Below, in pieces: positions 8,768-17,352 of a stretch of DNA of 64,000 bases (position 1 is the first letter of the stretch; the number at the start of each line of letters is the position of its first letter). A program made the translations under genes and the position numbers. Source of the stretch: Alphaproteobacteria bacterium (GTDB taxonomy: Bacteria > Pseudomonadota > Alphaproteobacteria > ATCC43930 > CGMCC-115725). The notes beneath the pieces are model-generated. The model saw nothing but the letters and a program-made list of their open reading frames with translations. It made no database searches and had not been told where the DNA came from. The stretch covers positions 1-64,000 of the forward strand of contig JASHOB010000137.1 of NCBI GenBank assembly GCA_030041335.1, given 5' to 3'.

Positions 8768-9469
8768 ATGACACAAGCGGTGTGCGTCGTTACGGGTGTC
8801 GGTCCTGGAACCGGCTCGGCGCTGGCGCGGCGCTTTGCCGGGGGCGGGTACCGCGTCGCGATGTTGGCGCGAGACATGGAGCGCCTCTCCAGGCTCGAGC
8901 GCGAAATTCCCGGAACCAAAGGCTATGCCTGCGATGTCTCGGACGCGGCACAAGTCGACGCCACGGCCGATCGCATCGAGCGCGAGTTCGGCGCGCCCGA
9001 TGTCGTGGTGCACAACGCCGTCGGTGGCGCCTTCGGCACGTTCCTCGAAATCGATCCGGCAGTGCTCAACCGCAATTTTCAGATCAATACCATGGGCCTG
9101 CTGTATCTCGCGCGCCGCTTCGCGCCCGCCATGGTCAGCGCCGGCCGGGGCACGATCGTCGTCACCGGAAACACCTCCGCATTGCGCGGCAGGGCTGGGT
9201 TTGCCGGCTTCGCACCGACCAAGGCGGCGCAGCGCATCCTCGCGGAGTCCATGGCCCGGGATCTCGGACCCAAAGGCGTGCACGTCGCCTACATCGTCAT
9301 CGATGCGGTCATCGACGGGCCGCGCCAACGCGAGCGCTTTAGGAACAAGCCAGGCGAGTTTTTCGTCAAGCCCGCGGCGATTGCCGAGGAGGCCTTCCAC
9401 CTGACACAACAGGACCGCAGCACCTGGTCCTTCAACGTCGAGCTGCGTCCCTATGGCGAGACCTGGTGA
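8768..9469 (+). CDS. Atypical SDR (Phe for Tyr), second copy
   Basis: A 233-residue SDR with GVGPGTG (10-16) as cofactor loop and HNAVG (82-86) in the NNAG position. As in the SDR at 5867, the active-site region has Phe148-A-P-T-Lys152 instead of Tyr-x-x-x-Lys. The two proteins also share HVAY/HVAH-IxID and a Trp-ended tail (RPYGETW). A duplication or common subfamily is likely. AGGAGCG precedes the ATG. It ends the plus-strand catabolic series; about 690 bases without a gene follow. Confidence 0.88.
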   Translation: MTQAVCVVTGVGPGTGSALARRFAGGGYRVAMLARDMERLSRLEREIPGTKGYACDVSDAAQVDATADRIEREFGAPDVVVHNAVGGAFGTFLEIDPAVLNRNFQINTMGLLYLARRFAPAMVSAGRGTIVVTGNTSALRGRAGFAGFAPTKAAQRILAESMARDLGPKGVHVAYIVIDAVIDGPRQRERFRNKPGEFFVKPAAIAEEAFHLTQQDRSTWSFNVELRPYGETW

Positions 9470-10156
9470 GTCCGGCTATCGCAGCTCCGCATTTCCTCTT
9501 ATTTACCCAATCATCGCATCTCGGGAAGGCGACGATTGCCCTCGCCTTTCGGGCGGAGCGCGTCGGCGTGTCGGCTTCAGCAACAGCACGCCGTACAAGA
9601 CCACTGCTTTCCCGGAAGCGACAAACGCTGACGCCGAGAGCGTAGGGAAACTTGGCGGTATGACTGTGCGGTCAATCGGACAGATCGTGAAACTGCGGCG
9701 CGTCCGCGACAACGTGCCCCTATGTGTCGCCGCTCGAGATACCCTAGTGACTTTGGAGAAGACAACGGCAGTTGTCCGAACGGCTGCGCGAGACACACGC
9801 CTTATGTGACGAACATGGTCATCTTGCCATCACGGCCAGATCGAAAATTGGATCGACGAAGTGAACGGCTGCATGGTTTCTCGCGGAGGCCAGCAGTCAA
9901 AGATGGATTTTAATTAAGATAAATCAATTTTTTACGATAAGTGACCTCAGATTCGACTTTAGCTGTCGATTGATCGCTTCTGGATAGCACATTGGCCAAT
10001 GCAAGCGTGATTTGGCCAATGTATCACCTTCGCAGGCTAGAGCGCCGCCATTGGGCGGCAGCGATTGGATGCGCGGCGCTACTCAAGTCCGTCAACTCAC
10101 ATCTCCTTCGGTTAGTGCTGCGGGCTCCCTCGGGCGCGACATGCTAAACTTCGCGC
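9470..10156. other. Intergenic region upstream of the TIR-WD40 gene
   Basis: No supported gene. The stretch 9900-9970 is clearly AT-rich relative to its surroundings. It is followed by a repeated TTGGCCAATG element and a GCCGCC/GGCGGC hairpin near 10040-10062. This looks like a regulatory region rather than coding DNA. Confidence 0.5.
9992..10021. promoter_or_regulatory. Paired TTGGCCAATG repeats, possible operator
   Basis: TTGGCCAATG occurs at 9992-10001 and again at 10012-10021, exactly 20 bases apart (two helical turns). Each contains the palindrome TTGGCCAA. Two identical palindromic boxes on the same helix face, about 140-165 bases upstream of the TIR-WD40 start, are what a dimeric regulator bound in tandem would need. 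The binding protein is unknown. Confidence 0.4.
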
Positions 10157-12970
10157 ATGAGCGTGCTCGGGCTTCGGGGGCGGATCGTGCGGACGCGCGG
10201 CGCGTCGGTGCTCGCGGACAGAACGATTTTCGGCCGGTCCTACGATGCGTTCATCTCCTACAGTCACAGCCGTGACGCCGCCATCGCCTCAGCGCTGCAG
10301 GCCATCGTTCAGAAGCTCGGCAAGCCCTGGTACCGGTCGCGCGCATTACGCGTGTTTCGCGATGACACCAGCCTGTCAGCAAGCTCCCACCTCTGGGCAT
10401 CGATCGAAGAGGCGCTGACGCAGTCGCGCTATTTGATCCTGCTCGCATCGCCGGAATCTGCCGCATCAGTATGGGTCGAGCGTGAACTGGCCTGGTGGCT
10501 GACGCACAAGAGCGCCAAGACAGTGCTGATCGCGCTGACTGCGGGCGAGCTCGTGTGGGACCCGACGGCGGGCGGGTTTGCGGCGCCGGAGACGACGGCG
10601 CTGCCACCGTCGCTCAAGAAACATCTCGAGGACGAGCCGCGTTGGATCGACCTGCGACCCTTTCGCGATGCGGCTCGCGACCCCCGCTTCATCGAGCTCG
10701 CAGCCAATTTCGCCGCGGCGATCCATGGCATCGCCAAGGAAGATCTCCTGTCGCGCGAACTGTATCAGCGTCGCCGGGCGCTGCGCTTGGCTTGGTCGGC
10801 GGTCGCTTGCCTGGGGCTGCTGCTGGTGACTGCGGCGTGGGAATGGCACGTCGCGGTGAACGAGACGCGCGAGGCGCAGACACAGCGCAACAGCCTGGTG
10901 GCAGCGTTAGCAACGGCCGAGCAATCGAAAGGCGACAGCGATGGCGCGCTGCGCCTCGCCGTGCACGCGACGCGTCTCGAGGCTGCCCTCGATCCGAACG
11001 CGGTCACAACCTCGATCCCCGGTGCCGTGCTCGCCACCGTCGTAGGCCGGACGCAATGGCGCGTGCTGCTCGGCGGGCATGAGAAGATCGTGCGCACGGT
11101 CGCGTTCAGTCCGGACGGGAAACGGCTCGTTACCGCGTCGGAGGATCGCACCGCGCGGGTCTGGGACGACGCTGGAAAGATGCTCGGCATCTTGCGCGGG
11201 CATGACGACGCCGTCGCCTCGGCTTCGTTCAGCCCGGACGGCAGGCGCATCGTCACCGCTTCGGCCGACAAAACGGTGCGCATCTGGGACGCGGCAACGA
11301 TGAGGCCGATCGCCGTGCTCACCGGCCATGACGCGCCGGTGGCGAGCGCCGCCTACAGTCCGGACGGCAGGCGCATTGTCAGCGCCTCGGACGATACCAC
11401 CGCGATCGTGTGGGATGCCGTGACTGCCCGGCAAGTATCAGTCCTGCGCGGCCATACGCTTGGCGTGAGCTCCGCTATATTCAGTCCCGATGGACGGCGG
11501 GTGCTTACCGCCTCTGCGGACGCAACGCTGCGGATGTGGAATGCCGCGACCGGCGTCGCCTTGTCGTCATGGTCACAAGATGGCAATCCGATATTCGCCG
11601 CATCGTTCGATCCCGTCGGCAAGCGCGTCATCGGTGTCATGGGCGACAATTCGCTCCGAGTGTGGGACGCCGAGACCGGAAAGCAGTTGGCGCAGCTCCC
11701 CGGCGACGCAAACGCGATCGGCGCCGCTTCGTTCAGCCCCGATGGCGCCAGCATCCTTGCCGCGCTGTCGGATGGAACCGCACGGGTCTGGGATGCGCAG
11801 CTGACGAAAGAAGAAGCGGTCTATCGTGGCCATGAAGGTCCGCTATCCTGGGTCGCGTTCAGCCCGGACGGCAAACAATTCGCTACCGCCTCAGCGGACA
11901 AGACCGCCCGCGTCTGGCGTACGGGCAAGGCGGGCGGCGGTGTCGTTCTCGCAGGTCATCAAGGCGACGTGCGCTCAGTCGCATTCAGTCCCGATGGCAA
12001 GCGTGTCGCGACGGCGTCGCTCGATCGCACCGCGCGGCTGTGGGACCCGATGACGGGTAAAACGCTGATGACGCTCATCGGGCACGAGGGCGGCGTTGAT
12101 TGGATCGAGTTCAGCCGCGATGGTACGCGTATCGTCACCGCGTCCCTCGACGGCACCGCGCGGATCTGGGATGCCGCGACCGGCCGCACCACAGCGGTAC
12201 TGGGCGGCCATCAGGGCTTTGTCTATTCCGCCGCCTTCAATCCCAGCGGCACGCGCATCGTGACCGCGTCGGCCGACCACACGGCACGCGTCTGGGATGC
12301 CACGCGCGGTGTCGAACTCTTTGCGCTGCGCGGCCATACCAACGCGGTGTTCGCCGCGGCCTTTAGCCCGGACGGGACGCGCGTCGTCACCGGCTCGTCC
12401 GACGTCACGGTACGTATCTGGGATGCGAGAAGCGGGAAGCCGATCGCGACGCTAAACGGCGGCGCGCAGGTCGGCGCCAATTTCATTCAGCGAATCAACT
12501 CTGTCGCCTTTAGTCCCGACGGCGAGAACATCCTCACGACTTCGACCGATTTCACGGCAAGGATCTGGAATGCAGTAACCGGAGTCCAGCGGGCCGTGTT
12601 TAGGCATGACGTCGCCATCAAGAACGCGATCTATAGTCCCGATGGGCGGCGCATCGCCACCATTGCCGGCGACGGTGTGCTGCGTCTATGGGACATCGCG
12701 ACGCAACAAGAGATCGCGGTCCTGCGAAACGGCTTCGAGCTTAACGCCGAGGCGTTCAGCCCAGACGGTGCACTGATTGCTGTTGCCCTGGCGGACCGGA
12801 CCGCGCGGGTGGTGAATGTCCGCTCCGCCACGATGCCCGTCGCCGATTTGCTCACTGAAGCATGCGCGCGGCAACTCGGCCCGCTCGCGACGCTGAGCCG
12901 GAACGAGATGAACCTCGCCGGCTACGCAAGCAACGCCGCGGCGATCAATGTGTGTATGCCTGCCAACTAG
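10157..12970 (+). CDS. TIR - transmembrane - WD40 (14 repeats) protein
   Basis: A 937-residue protein. The TIR domain (residues ~28-170) begins YDAFISYSHSRD and has the BB-loop region FRDDTSL. Trp106-x-x-x-Glu110 sits where NAD-cleaving TIR domains have their catalytic Glu. A single hydrophobic helix at about 211-232 (WSAVACLGLLLVTAAW) anchors it, followed by a short helical linker. From about residue 310 come 14 WD40-like repeats of ~42 residues (GH...FSPDG..ivTAS.D.TaRVWDA), enough for two seven-bladed propellers; repeats 5 and 12-14 are the most diverged. There is no STAND ATPase, unlike many TIR-WD40 proteins. Inferred role: a membrane-anchored sensor or effector, with the propellers as ligand-binding surface and the TIR domain consuming NAD or making a nucleotide signal. 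Catalysis is not proven by sequence. Confidence 0.92.
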   Translation: MSVLGLRGRIVRTRGASVLADRTIFGRSYDAFISYSHSRDAAIASALQAIVQKLGKPWYRSRALRVFRDDTSLSASSHLWASIEEALTQSRYLILLASPESAASVWVERELAWWLTHKSAKTVLIALTAGELVWDPTAGGFAAPETTALPPSLKKHLEDEPRWIDLRPFRDAARDPRFIELAANFAAAIHGIAKEDLLSRELYQRRRALRLAWSAVACLGLLLVTAAWEWHVAVNETREAQTQRNSLVAALATAEQSKGDSDGALRLAVHATRLEAALDPNAVTTSIPGAVLATVVGRTQWRVLLGGHEKIVRTVAFSPDGKRLVTASEDRTARVWDDAGKMLGILRGHDDAVASASFSPDGRRIVTASADKTVRIWDAATMRPIAVLTGHDAPVASAAYSPDGRRIVSASDDTTAIVWDAVTARQVSVLRGHTLGVSSAIFSPDGRRVLTASADATLRMWNAATGVALSSWSQDGNPIFAASFDPVGKRVIGVMGDNSLRVWDAETGKQLAQLPGDANAIGAASFSPDGASILAALSDGTARVWDAQLTKEEAVYRGHEGPLSWVAFSPDGKQFATASADKTARVWRTGKAGGGVVLAGHQGDVRSVAFSPDGKRVATASLDRTARLWDPMTGKTLMTLIGHEGGVDWIEFSRDGTRIVTASLDGTARIWDAATGRTTAVLGGHQGFVYSAAFNPSGTRIVTASADHTARVWDATRGVELFALRGHTNAVFAAAFSPDGTRVVTGSSDVTVRIWDARSGKPIATLNGGAQVGANFIQRINSVAFSPDGENILTTSTDFTARIWNAVTGVQRAVFRHDVAIKNAIYSPDGRRIATIAGDGVLRLWDIATQQEIAVLRNGFELNAEAFSPDGALIAVALADRTARVVNVRSATMPVADLLTEACARQLGPLATLSRNEMNLAGYASNAAAINVCMPAN

Positions 12971-12972
12971 CG

Positions 12973-13794
12973 CTATCGCAGATATGGCGCTAAGAACGCG
13001 CGCGCCTGTGCGTAGGAATCTAGGGTCGCGGCGGCATTGTATTCGACGTGGTGGCCGAAATAGACGGTCGGTCGGCCGGTGCGGTCGTAGCCGTGATAAG
13101 CGCCGGGATAGATCTTGATCTTGACCGTCGCCGCATTCTCCGGCGCCGCCGCAAGGTCGGCGCAGCGCGACGCGACATTCCAATCGTCGAGCGCGCCCGC
13201 CAGGATCAGGAGCGGCATCTCCACCGGCACGCGCCCCGGATTTTCACAGTTGGGTGTGACGGCGACTGCCGCCTGCAGCTTGACGCCGGCAGCCTCGAGC
13301 ATCTGCTGTCCCTGGTTGACCGGCTGAAGGTTTCGCGACACGTACCAGACCAGGCTGTTGCTGCCGAGTGAGCGGCCGAGGACGGCGATCTTGTCCCGCT
13401 TGACGTCACGCCGGCCCGACAGCGCGTAAGCGGCGCGGAACACGTCCCGTGCGGACACTGCAATCATCGTCTTCATCATACTGAGGCTGCCGCAAATGTT
13501 GCCGAGGTTCCGCGACGCCGTGCTGTTGACGCGCAGCGTCGCATAGCCCCAGGAGTGCAGCTCGTTGATCCAGGCGCGGAGCCCGATGTCGAGCTCCGCC
13601 GAGCAACCCGGCAGCAAGATCACGACGGCGAATGGCCCCGATCCCAGCGGTTTTTCGAATTCCGTGTTGAGCGTTATTTGCTGACCCTGCCAATCGACCG
13701 GGATGTTGATCGATTCCGCTCGCGCAAAGGGCGCGGCGGCGATGCACGCTAGCGGAACCGTTAGCGCGCGCGCCAGGCGCGATATGATGTTCAT
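12973..13794 (-). CDS. Secreted alpha/beta hydrolase (dienelactone-hydrolase-like)
   Basis: A 273-residue protein with a signal peptide (charged start, hydrophobic core, cleavage likely after ARA at residue 26). The hydrolase core carries the nucleophile elbow GRSLGS with Ser142, an acid in GALDDWN (Asp203 or Asp204) and the catalytic His234 in YPGAYHGYD. This is the layout of periplasmic dienelactone-hydrolase-like esterases. It is convergent with the TIR-WD40 gene, the two stops being two bases apart. Substrate unknown; an ester- or lactone-cleaving role in the periplasm is the family expectation. Confidence 0.88.
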   Translation of the reverse strand: MNIISRLARALTVPLACIAAAPFARAESINIPVDWQGQQITLNTEFEKPLGSGPFAVVILLPGCSAELDIGLRAWINELHSWGYATLRVNSTASRNLGNICGSLSMMKTMIAVSARDVFRAAYALSGRRDVKRDKIAVLGRSLGSNSLVWYVSRNLQPVNQGQQMLEAAGVKLQAAVAVTPNCENPGRVPVEMPLLILAGALDDWNVASRCADLAAAPENAATVKIKIYPGAYHGYDRTGRPTVYFGHHVEYNAAATLDSYAQARAFLAPYLR

Positions 13795-14018
13795 GGAGCC
13801 CTCCGCGGAAACCGGGTAGCATAGGCACGCGCTGGAGTCACTTTAACGTGCGTGGGGTCGACGTATACAATCGTAGGAGCAACTCCACGCGGCGACACGC
13901 GACAGGGCCAAGAAACCGGCGCCCGAGCAATCTTAGTGCAGAGCAAAATTTCCGATCCCGTGCATGTGCAATCGAGCTAGATCATACCTGTTTAGAAGTT
14001 CGATACGCCGTACCCAGC

Positions 14019-15359
14019 CTAAGGGACCACTTCCACTTGCTGGGTCGTCGGGATTTCCTTGGCCACCTTGTTGATGTTTATCAGTTGGGTCAGCAACGCG
14101 AGAACCTGGAGCGTCCGGTCTTCGTCCGTCACCGGATGCACGAAATAGGTGGCATCCAGATAGTCGACACTAAACCGGGCACGGTCGGGTTTCGAGCTCA
14201 GATCGATCAATGAATAATGCAGATGCATTTTCACGATCCGCGCCGCTTCGGGATTCCGCAGCAATGCTCCGAGGTACTGAATGATGCCCTCGACCGAGCG
14301 GATGCCAATCGCCCCGAAATCAGCGGGATTGATCTGACTGCCGGCGCTCATGGGAGCGATTTCGGCGTTGCATACACTCTTCCAGGAATCGCGAATTTGG
14401 GCCTCGAACGATGGCATCAGTTGGCGCGCGTTATGCGGCATGGCGGATTTGCTCGATCGGCCGCCGGGCGAGGGCGCTGGCACCCGTGGTGCCAGCATCG
14501 GAAATTGGATTTTGCGCGATCGGACGTCGTCGTCCAGGCCGACCATCGGCAGCGGCACGTTAGCCCTGCAGAATACGATCTCCGGCTCGGCGTTCACCGA
14601 ATAGAGTTGGGCCTTCTCGTCTTTCGGCAGATAGGCAAGACGAAACTTGGCCGGATCGAGCGAGGCCAAAACCTTCAACTCATCGGACTTCGACGAAAAG
14701 GAAATCTGCGGACCAATTGGCATCAGCCGGGTATAGCGGTTCGCCTTTACCACGTGGTTGTCGGCCTCATTGCCGAAAATTTCGTCGATGTACGTTGCGT
14801 ATTGCTCCAAGAGCCTTGGTTGTGTCGGATCATTGAAGTATGTGCCAGGTCGCTGAGACACGGTGTTGGCCGCTCCCGGTCCGGGCTGACCGCTCGCGAT
14901 GTCGACCGTCTGGATCTGCGAGAACAGCAGGAACATGAGCATTTTCTGCGGAATCTCACGGTCGATGTAGTATTTGACCAAGACAGGATCGATCGGTGTC
15001 AGAATGCCTCTAGTGAAGTCCTGCGTGTCAAGTGGGGCGACGTCGAACGACGGACTGGACGAAGCAGCGATGCCGGACATGCCGGTACCGATGGTGGCGC
15101 GCGTCGTCGAATGGTCGAGCGGGCCGACCGGCCAGGTCGTGCCTAGCGATCCGCCCACCGTCATCTGATAGCGGATATCGGAAAGTGAGCTGAAATTGAG
15201 CGGCGCGTAATCGCGCGCGCGCAGGATATTGGTTACCAAACTGACGCCAGTCATTTCCTCATAGGTCTGCGTGTAGTCGGCCGTGGTCGACTTGACAAAA
15301 GTCGCTAGTGAACAGCCCCCGGCAAGTAGTGCGGCAGCAAGTGCCGTAACGATCTTCAT
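14019..15359 (-). CDS. Lipoprotein of unknown function
   Basis: A 446-residue protein whose N-terminus is a clear lipoprotein signal with lipobox LAGGC and Cys16 as the lipidation site. Residue 17 is Ser, so outer-membrane sorting is plausible. The mature protein is soluble-looking. It has an early conserved-looking segment (MTGVSLVTNILRARDYAPL), a helix-rich middle and a C-terminal ALLTQLININK. I do not recognise the family. It is divergent from the GAF gene at 15556 across about 200 bases, and so borders the protease/ABC/cyclase cluster; whether it belongs to that system is uncertain. Confidence 0.75.
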   Translation of the reverse strand: MKIVTALAAALLAGGCSLATFVKSTTADYTQTYEEMTGVSLVTNILRARDYAPLNFSSLSDIRYQMTVGGSLGTTWPVGPLDHSTTRATIGTGMSGIAASSSPSFDVAPLDTQDFTRGILTPIDPVLVKYYIDREIPQKMLMFLLFSQIQTVDIASGQPGPGAANTVSQRPGTYFNDPTQPRLLEQYATYIDEIFGNEADNHVVKANRYTRLMPIGPQISFSSKSDELKVLASLDPAKFRLAYLPKDEKAQLYSVNAEPEIVFCRANVPLPMVGLDDDVRSRKIQFPMLAPRVPAPSPGGRSSKSAMPHNARQLMPSFEAQIRDSWKSVCNAEIAPMSAGSQINPADFGAIGIRSVEGIIQYLGALLRNPEAARIVKMHLHYSLIDLSSKPDRARFSVDYLDATYFVHPVTDEDRTLQVLALLTQLININKVAKEIPTTQQVEVVP

Positions 15360-15555
15360 TCCCCCACCTTGGGAAGACGTTGCGCCACCAATTTATTTAA
15401 AACGTCGGGCTCGGCGCGGTGTAGTTGGTTAATTTGCGGGCTCGCCCCTCGACTCATCCGCACGCTATGATTAGCCTCGCCGTCTTGTCAGGGGATGTTG
15501 GCAGGATACCTGCCTATAAAACTTGGAAAAACTCGGTCCCGCGCCCGGGGGAAAC

Positions 15556-16248
15556 ATGGTCGGCACGCGGTCGCAACGATTAGTTTTCGGCGTGTCCGGT
15601 GCGGCGCCCGAGGCAGTGGAACTGCGATGGCTGCTGGACACTGGCATTCATTTGATCGGCGCCGACGAGGGCTCCCTGCTCGCCTATGATGAGGCGAAGC
15701 GGGCGCTGCGCTTCGTAATGACCGCGGGAAGCCACCGTTCGGAGCAAAAGTTGATCCGTCAAACAGTCCCCCTCAGTCGCGGACTGACCGGACTCGCTGC
15801 GCAATTGCGGGAAGTGCAGGTAGGGACGCCCAAATACCACAAGATTGAGCAGGTCGGACGGCGCGGCACCACGCCGGTCGAGCCCAGCAACGTGATCGCG
15901 GCACCGATGGTGGCCCGCGGCGTCTTGCTCGGAGTCATGACCGCCGTTCGTTTCTCTCCCCATCCCGTCTTCACAATGGAGGAGGGAAAACTGATTGGCC
16001 GCTTTGCGGCGGTCGCCGGCCTCGTTATCGAACAGCATCGCCGGCTCGAGGCATTGGCGGCCAAGGCAAGGGACCGCCCGGCTGTTGGGGCCGGGGTGAC
16101 GGGGGATCGCCATGAGCAAAGGATTCTGGCGGCAATAGCCGAGGTTCGGAGGCACCGGCCGGAGGCGATGGCCCGATTGGCCCGCACTATCGGTAACTTG
16201 GCCGCATTGATCGTTGGCGACGCGCGGGACGCCGATGCAATCCACTGA
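15556..16248 (+). CDS. GAF-domain protein
   Basis: A 230-residue protein. Residues ~15-170 fit a GAF fold: ELRWLLDTGIHLIGADEGSL, then LRFVMTAGS, the VPLSRGLTGLAAQ signature, VIAAPMVARGVLLGVM, and a closing helix through EEGKLIGRFAAVAGLVIEQH. GAF domains bind small ligands such as cyclic nucleotides, tetrapyrroles or metabolites. The remaining ~60 residues are helical, with no recognisable output domain. ATG 15556 is preferred over an in-frame TTG at 15523 because GGGGGAAA sits just before it. Its 3' end overlaps the start of the protease gene by 14 bases, so the two are translationally coupled. Confidence 0.8.
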   Translation: MVGTRSQRLVFGVSGAAPEAVELRWLLDTGIHLIGADEGSLLAYDEAKRALRFVMTAGSHRSEQKLIRQTVPLSRGLTGLAAQLREVQVGTPKYHKIEQVGRRGTTPVEPSNVIAAPMVARGVLLGVMTAVRFSPHPVFTMEEGKLIGRFAAVAGLVIEQHRRLEALAAKARDRPAVGAGVTGDRHEQRILAAIAEVRRHRPEAMARLARTIGNLAALIVGDARDADAIH

Positions 16249-17086
16249 ACTCCGACGGGCACTTGACACGCACATTGGTCGGCTGGCGCGACGCAAGCTC
16301 GCACCGGTCGACGTCGCGGTGATCGACAGCGGCATCGACGCGTCTCACCCCGATTTGGCGGGCCACGTTCATCAAGCGTTTCGCGTCCAATCGGATACGA
16401 CAGGCACCCGCCTCGTTTCGGCGCGAATGGGCGTCAATCAGGATGCGTTTGGCCACGGCACCGCAGTCGCCAGCATTATTCGCCGCGTTGCGCCAAACGC
16501 GCGGCTCATCGATGTCCGGATAGTGAGCGCGGACGAGGTCTTTACCAGCGACGCCCTGATTGCCGGCTTGACCGCGACCGTCGAACAAAGGTGGAAGGTC
16601 GCTAATATAAGTCTAGCCGCGTCGCGGGCGGTCGCGCGCCACTTGATGCCGCTGTGTGAACAGGCGCATTTCCAAGGGCAGGTGCTCGTGGCAGCGCAGC
16701 GCAATTTGGCAATCGAGGACGACGGATATCCGGCTGCATTCTCCTCGGTCTTCGGCGTGACCGCGAAAGATATCCGCGCGACTTACGAATATTTCTTTGA
16801 GGACGGCGCGGCGATCGAATGGCAGGCGGCCGGCGAGAAAATCCCGGTCGCGGCTAGCGGGGGCGGCTATACACTGAAGGCAGGAACCAGCTTCGCCGCG
16901 CCCGCGATCGCAGGCATCTGCGCATTGGTGTTGGGAGCCTTTCCCCGTCTGACGCCTTTCGAGATAAGGACCGTGCTAAAGGCCCATGCCCGGGCCGCGA
17001 CGCCGTCGCGACCCCATCGCGGCAGCCGAACGCACGCGCATCGCGGCAAGCTTCATCACTTCGAGATTAGGAGACACGGTTCATGA
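16235..17086 (+). CDS. Subtilisin-like serine protease (S8)
   Basis: A 283-residue protease with the complete subtilase triad in order: Asp in VAVIDSGID, His in FGHGTAVAS, Ser in AGTSFAAPAIAG. There is no signal peptide and no inhibitory propeptide of normal length (only ~28 residues precede the Asp strand), so it is probably cytoplasmic unless exported by the adjacent ABC protein. The usual oxyanion Asn region reads VLVAAQRN, less canonical than AAGN. The C-terminal ~30 residues are Arg/His-rich and beyond the fold. It overlaps the GAF gene (14 bases) and the next small gene (ATGA), so the order GAF-protease-small protein is one unit. It is a candidate maturation protease for the small protein or for a partner. 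Confidence 0.88.
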   Translation: MQSTELRRALDTHIGRLARRKLAPVDVAVIDSGIDASHPDLAGHVHQAFRVQSDTTGTRLVSARMGVNQDAFGHGTAVASIIRRVAPNARLIDVRIVSADEVFTSDALIAGLTATVEQRWKVANISLAASRAVARHLMPLCEQAHFQGQVLVAAQRNLAIEDDGYPAAFSSVFGVTAKDIRATYEYFFEDGAAIEWQAAGEKIPVAASGGGYTLKAGTSFAAPAIAGICALVLGAFPRLTPFEIRTVLKAHARAATPSRPHRGSRTHAHRGKLHHFEIRRHGS

Positions 17087-17319
17087 CGATCGCGCCTACC
17101 AAGACAAAGCTCATTCCCGCATCGCGGGCTAAGAACCTGAAAAAAGCCGATCAAGGCAAGGCCCTGAAAAACTCGCCGCGGGGTGCGGCGGTTGAGGCCC
17201 AGGAAGGGACCTACAAGCTGGTGACATGTCCTTCGGGCGATATGAATTTCATCGAATACGACCCGAACAAGTATCAGTGGTATCAGTGCACCGTGTGCGG
17301 CTGTTCCTTTGAGATGTAG
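17083..17319 (+). CDS. Small Cys-containing protein, coupled to protease and ABC fusion
   Basis: A 78-residue basic protein. Residues 1-40 are Lys/Ala-rich and probably unstructured. The second half carries Cys49 (TCPSGD) and Cys69, Cys72 and Cys74 (QCTVCGC), ending in a hydrophobic tail. The C-x2-C-G knuckle is zinc-ribbon-like, but the first knuckle has only one Cys. The start overlaps the protease stop (ATGA), and a 33-base gap leads to the ABC fusion gene. Two readings are possible: a small zinc-ribbon partner, or a peptide that is cut by the protease and exported by the ABC protein. No double-glycine leader site is visible, which weakens the second. Family not recognised. Confidence 0.7.
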   Translation: MTIAPTKTKLIPASRAKNLKKADQGKALKNSPRGAAVEAQEGTYKLVTCPSGDMNFIEYDPNKYQWYQCTVCGCSFEM

Positions 17320-17352
17320 TCCGAACGCCGTCGGCGCCGTACCGGGGACGGG

